Positions 58,844 to 64,000 of a stretch of 64,000 nt of DNA are shown piece by piece. Source of the stretch: Chaunax sp. Z400 (Eukaryota; Chordata; Actinopteri; Lophiiformes; Chaunacidae); NCBI GenBank assembly GCA_037577475.1, contig JBAGJB010000202.1, forward strand, positions 806,001 to 870,000. The letters run 5' to 3'. How positions within the stretch are numbered: position 1 is the first letter of the stretch; each line of letters starts with the position of its first letter. The position numbers were made by a program, and so were the translations under genes. Below the pieces are notes generated by a model that worked only from the letters and a program-made list of their open reading frames with translations, was not told where the DNA came from and ran no database searches.

Positions 58844-59724
58844 CAGATGGTTTAATTGGCGAGACAATAAATCATCGATTAATGCAACATTAGGAGATTT
58901 TATTTTTACACGGTTTCTTTCTAATGAAGGACAGACTACAGTGAAAACAAATAAAACACCTGACTCTTCAACCAAGAGCTTTATGCTGATATTTCTTTGT
59001 ATTTAAAAGGTAGTTGAACGTCAACAGATCAGCATTGAACATATTTTTTATACACTTGTTTAGTTGATTAAAGAAAAACCAGAAAAAAACAATCATAATA
59101 AATACTTACCCAACAAAAAAAGGTCATCATCACACAGCAGCCTGGTCAGTTTGAAAGAGGAGAAGAGGAGCCACAGGTGCCTTTTTAAAGGCTTTGCCAT
59201 CAGTCTCCTGTCCAATCAGCAGCCTCCACCTGCAACTCCTAAAGAGCACAGAACAAAGTGACAGCACCTCCCCCATTCAGGGAGACAGAACAACACATAA
59301 AATTAGCAAATACAAATTATGACTCGGAGTCAGAATATTTGGTGATAAAATTACCACAAGTGACTTTTGGATGTATGAGTTTCAGTTTTTCTTGAGGACA
59401 GAATGCTTCAAAAATCAAAGATTTGATGTCATGTCTTTAAACTCTCCAAGCAGACCTCTGTCATGTTGAGCTATTTATTTAGCAAACTTTTGATGTTGAT
59501 ATTCAGAGCCTTTGAACCTTCATCTTGTTGTCAGATTTTCTGAAAGTCACTTGAAGATTGAAACCAAATCCATCCAAAAACCGGAGATATTTGATCCCAG
59601 ACACTTTTTTCCCCCTTTTAGATGTCTGATTTTAAAACTTACAGATGTGCCACAAGATCAGACCAACAATGCCACACTTTCCAAGCAACACAAGATAAGA
59701 GATGGACCAGATTGTCACACTGAA
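58844..59724. repeat. Block 2 and spacer before the CA-rich minisatellite (copy B)
   Basis: Counterpart of 23746-24628. Block 2 spans about 58844-59298; the remainder is AT-rich spacer. Confidence 0.6.
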
Positions 59725-60141
59725 ACAGCTGGAGTAAAAAACACACATGCACGCACACACAGCTGGAGTAAAAAATACACACATGCACGCACACAGCTGG
59801 AGTAAAAAATACACATGCACGCACACACAGCTGGAGTAAAAAACACACATGCACGCACACACAGCTGGAGTAAAAAATACACACACACACACACACAGCT
59901 GGAGTAAAAAACACACACACGCACATACAGCTGGAGTAAAAAACACACACATGCACATACAGCTGGAGTAAAAAATACACACATGCACGCACACAGCTGG
60001 AGTAAAAAACACACATGCACGCACACACAGCTGGAGTAAAAAATACACACACACACACACACAGCTGGAGTAAAAAACACACACACGCACATACAGCTGG
60101 AGTAAAAAACACACACACACGCACGCACACATACCTGGAGT

Positions 60142-60176
<35 letters not shown>

Positions 60177-62813
60177 GGAGTAAAAAACACACACACGCAC
60201 ATACAGCTGGAGTAAAAAACACACACACGCACACGCACACGCACACACAGCTGGAGTAAAAAACACATACACGCACACGCACACGCACACGCACACACAG
60301 CTAAAAAACACACACACACACGCGCACACAGCTGGAGTAAAAAACACACACACGCACACACAGCTGGAGTAAAAAATACACACACACGCACGCACACATA
60401 GCTGGAGTAAAAAACACACACACACACACACACAGCTGGAGTAAAAAACACACACACGCACATACAGCTGGAGTAAAAAACACACACGCACACGCACACG
60501 CACACACAGCTGGAGTAAAAAACACATACACGCACACGCACACGCACACACAGCTGGAGTAAAAAACACACACACACACGCGCACACAGCTGGAGTAAAA
60601 AACACACACACACACGCGCACACAGCTGGAGTAAAAAACACACACACGCACACACAGCTGGAGTAAAAAACACACACACGAACACACAGCTGGAGTAAAA
60701 AACACACACACGCAGACGCACACACAGCTGGAGTAAAAAACACACACACGCGCACACACAGCTGGAGTAAAAAACACACACACACACACACACAGCTGGA
60801 GTAAAAAACACACACACGCACATACAGCTGGAGTAAAAAACACACACACGCACACGCACACGCACACACAGCTGGAGTAAAAAACACATACACGCACACG
60901 CACACACAGCTGGAGTAAAAAACACACACACACACGCGCACACAGCTGGAGTAAAAAACACACACACGCACACACAGCTGGAGTAAAAAATACACACACA
61001 AGCACACACAGCTGGAGTAAAAAACACACACACACGCACACACACAGCTGGAGTAAAAAACACACACACACGCACGCACACATAGCTGGAGTAAAAAACA
61101 CACACACACACACACACAGCTGGAGTAAAAAACACACACACGCACATACAGCTGGAGTAAAAAACACACACACGCACACGCACACACAGCTGGAGTAAAA
61201 AACACATACACGCACACGCACACGCACACACAGCTGGAGTAAAAAACACACACACACACGCGCACACAGCTGGAGTAAAAAACACACACACGCACACACA
61301 GCTGGAGTAAAAAACACACACACGCACACACAGCTGGAGTAAAAAACACACACACGCAGACGCACACACAGCTGGAGTAAAAAACACACACACGCGCACA
61401 CACAGCTGGAGTTAAAAACACACACACGAACACACAGCTGGAGTAAAAAACACACACACGCACACACACGCACACAGCTGGAGTAAAAAACACACACGCA
61501 CACACACACGCACACAGCTGGAGTAAAAAACACACACGCACACGCACACACAGCTGGAGTAAAAAACACACACACACGCACACACAGCTGGAGTAAAAAA
61601 CACACACACACGCACACGCAGCTGGAGTAAAAAACACACACACGCACACACAGCTGGAGTAAAAAACACACAGACACACACACACACACACGCACACAGC
61701 TGGAGTAAAAAACACACACGCACACGCACACACAGCTGGAGTAAAAAACACACACACACGCACACACAGCTGGAGTAAAAAACACGCACACACAGCTGGA
61801 GTAAAAAACACACACACGCACACACAGCTGAAGTAAAAAACACACACACGCACACACAGCTGGAGTAAAAAACACACACACGCGCACACAGCTGGAGTAA
61901 AAAACACACACACACACGCACACACAGCTGGAGTAAAAAACAAACACACTAACACGCACACGCACACACAGCTGGAGTAAAAAACACACACACGCACACG
62001 CACACACAGCTGGAGTAAAAAACACACACACGTACACGCACACAGCTGGAGTAAAAAACACACACACACACACGCACACGCACACACAGCTGGAGTAAAA
62101 AACACACACACGCACACACAGCTGGACTAAAAAACACACACACACACACGCACACACAGCTGGAGTAAAAAACACACACACACACGCACACGCACACACA
62201 GCTGGAGTAAAAAACACACACACGCACACACAGCTGGAGTAAAAAACACACACGCACACGCACACGCACACACAGCTGGAGTAAAAAACACACACACACA
62301 CGCACACAAACACACACCTGGAGTAAAGAACACACACACGCACACACAGCTGGAGTAAAAAACACACACACACACGCACACGCACACACAGCTGGAGTAA
62401 AAAACACACACACACACGCACACAAACACACACCTGGAGTAAAACACACACACACACACGCACACGCACACACAGCTGGAGTAAAAAACACACACACGCA
62501 CACACAGCTGGAGTAAAAAACACACACACGCGCACACACAGCTGGAGTAAAAAACACACACACGCGCACACACAGCTGGAGTAAGAAACACACACACACA
62601 CACACACGCACACACAGCTGGAGTAAAAAACACACACACACACGCACACACACACACAGCTGGAGTAAAAAACACACACACACACGCACACACAGCTCGA
62701 GTAAAAAACACACACACGCACACACAGCTGGAGTAAAAAACACACACACACGCACACACACACAACTGGAGTAAAAAACACACACACGCACACACACACA
62801 GCTGGAGTAAAAA

Positions 62814-62845
<32 letters not shown>

Positions 62846-64000
62846 CTGGAGGAAAAAACACACACACACACACACACACGCGCACGCACGCACACACAGC
62901 TGGAGTAAAAAACACACACACACGCACACACACACAGCTGGAGTAAAAAACACACACGCACATGCACACACAGCTGGAGTAAAAAACACAAACACGCACA
63001 CACAGCTGGAGTAAAAAACACACACACGTACACACAGCTGGAGTAAAAAACACACACACACACGCACACGCACACACAGCTGGATTAAAACACACACACA
63101 CACGCACACGCACACACAGCTGGAGTAAAAAACACACACACGCACACGCACACACAGCTGGAGTAAAAAACACACACGCACATACAGCTGGACTAAAAAA
63201 CACACACACACACGCACACACAGCTGGAGTAAAAAACACACACACGCACACACAGCTGGAGTAAAAAACACACACACACACGCACACGCACACACAGCTG
63301 GAGTAAAAAACACACACACACGCACACAAACACACACCTGGAGTAAAGAACACACACACGCACATGCACACAAACACACACCTGGAGTAAAGAACACACA
63401 CACGCGCACACACAGCTGAAAAAAAACACACACGCACACACAACTGGAGTAAAAAACACACACACAGCTGGAGTAAAAAACACACACGCACACACAGCTG
63501 GAGTAAAAAACACACACACACACGCACACACAGCTGGAGTAAAAAACACACACACAGCTGGAGTAAAAAACACACACGCACACACAGCTGGAGTAAAAAA
63601 CACACACACACGCACACAGCTGGAGTAAAAAACACACACACGCAGACGCACACACAGCTGGAGTAAAAAACACACACACGCGCACACACAGCTGGAGTTA
63701 AAAACACACACACGAACACACAGCTGGAGTAAAAAACACACACACGCACACACACGCACACAGCTGGAGTAAAAAACACACACGCACACACACACGCACA
63801 CAGCTGGAGTAAAAAACACACACGCACACGCACACACAGCTGGAGTAAAAAACACACACACACGCACACACAGCTGGAGTAAAAAACACACACACACGCA
63901 CACGCAGCTGGAGTAAAAAACACACACACGCACACACAGCTGGAGTAAAAAACACACAGACACACACACACACACACGCACACAGCTGGAGTAAAAAACA
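59725..64000. repeat. Expanded CA-rich minisatellite, copy B (over 4.2 kb, runs off the window)
   Basis: More than 100 units of the core AGCTGGAGTAAAAAACA with variable tails of CA, CG, GCACG and GCAGACG. Unit variants (GTTAAAAA for GTAAAAAA, CACCTGGAGTAAAGAA, GCAGACGC, CACAGACACA) recur in the same order 2,286 bp apart (61411 and 63697), 644 bp apart (60711 and 61355) and 1,020 bp apart (62321 and 63341). This shows nested higher-order duplication. Minus-strand frames of up to 924 codons (Cys/Val/Phe-rich) arise because the core lacks stops on that strand; they are not genes. Confidence 0.95.

Noticed and set aside
59632..63983. Minus-strand frames of up to 924 codons, rich in Cys, Val and Phe
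   Set aside because: Direct translation of the AGCTGGAGTAAAAAACA minisatellite and CA tails; several overlapping frames are open at once.

Overview
This is nuclear DNA from a vertebrate, most likely a teleost fish. It has AT-rich spacers with GT-AG introns, very abundant micro- and minisatellites, fish-type LINE fragments, a Tc1/mariner-like terminus, a fish-specific gene family (SAMD3-like C-terminus) and a kinesin-23 relative. There is no operon structure and no plasmid, phage or CRISPR content. Most of the long open frames are translations of simple repeats.

The window is built from a tandem segmental duplication. Copy A runs from the left edge to about 31,630 and copy B from 31,631 past the right edge. 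Corresponding points are offset by +32,201 at the left and +35,098 at the right. The offset changes only at repeat arrays and a few indels: the 9-bp array, the 108-bp array plus a 0.7-kb segment, a 0.56-kb deletion in A, the 21-bp array, the 18-bp array and a 27-bp indel. Unique sequence between these points is nearly identical.

Each copy holds, in order: (1) a 144-bp tandem array whose unit carries tRNA-like A and B boxes; (2) a (TTGACACAC)n array; (3) the same tRNA-like family in the opposite orientation; (4) a 108-bp GC-rich minisatellite; (5) a roughly 1.2-kb block that recurs about 12 kb downstream; (6) a well-formed three-exon gene with a CRE/TATA promoter, a micro-exon encoding a histone-tail-like MSGRGGK, a coiled coil and an SGNH hydrolase domain with an intact catalytic set; (7) degenerate Ser/Pro/Ala-rich exon cassettes; (8) CT, ATAA and AT arrays; (9) Tc1-like and LINE remnants; (10) the second copy of the 1.2-kb block; (11) a minus-strand gene ending in a fish SAMD3-like C-terminal domain, behind a possible bidirectional promoter; (12) a CA-rich minisatellite with the core AGCTGGAGTAAAAAACA, about 0.3 kb in A and over 4.2 kb in B, where it runs off the window.

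Between the copies (24,977-31,630) lies an unprocessed KIF23-like kinesin motor pseudogene with two in-frame stops. A 5'-truncated LINE interrupts one of its introns, and LINE remnants and duplicated cassettes follow it. The strongest functional candidate is the SGNH gene, whose coiled-coil plus esterase design resembles ORF1 proteins of some fish CR1/L2 LINEs but here has introns, its own promoter and no reverse transcriptase beside it. The strongest structural observations are the tRNA-like satellite with its inverted counterpart, and the nested higher-order structure of the CA-rich minisatellite.
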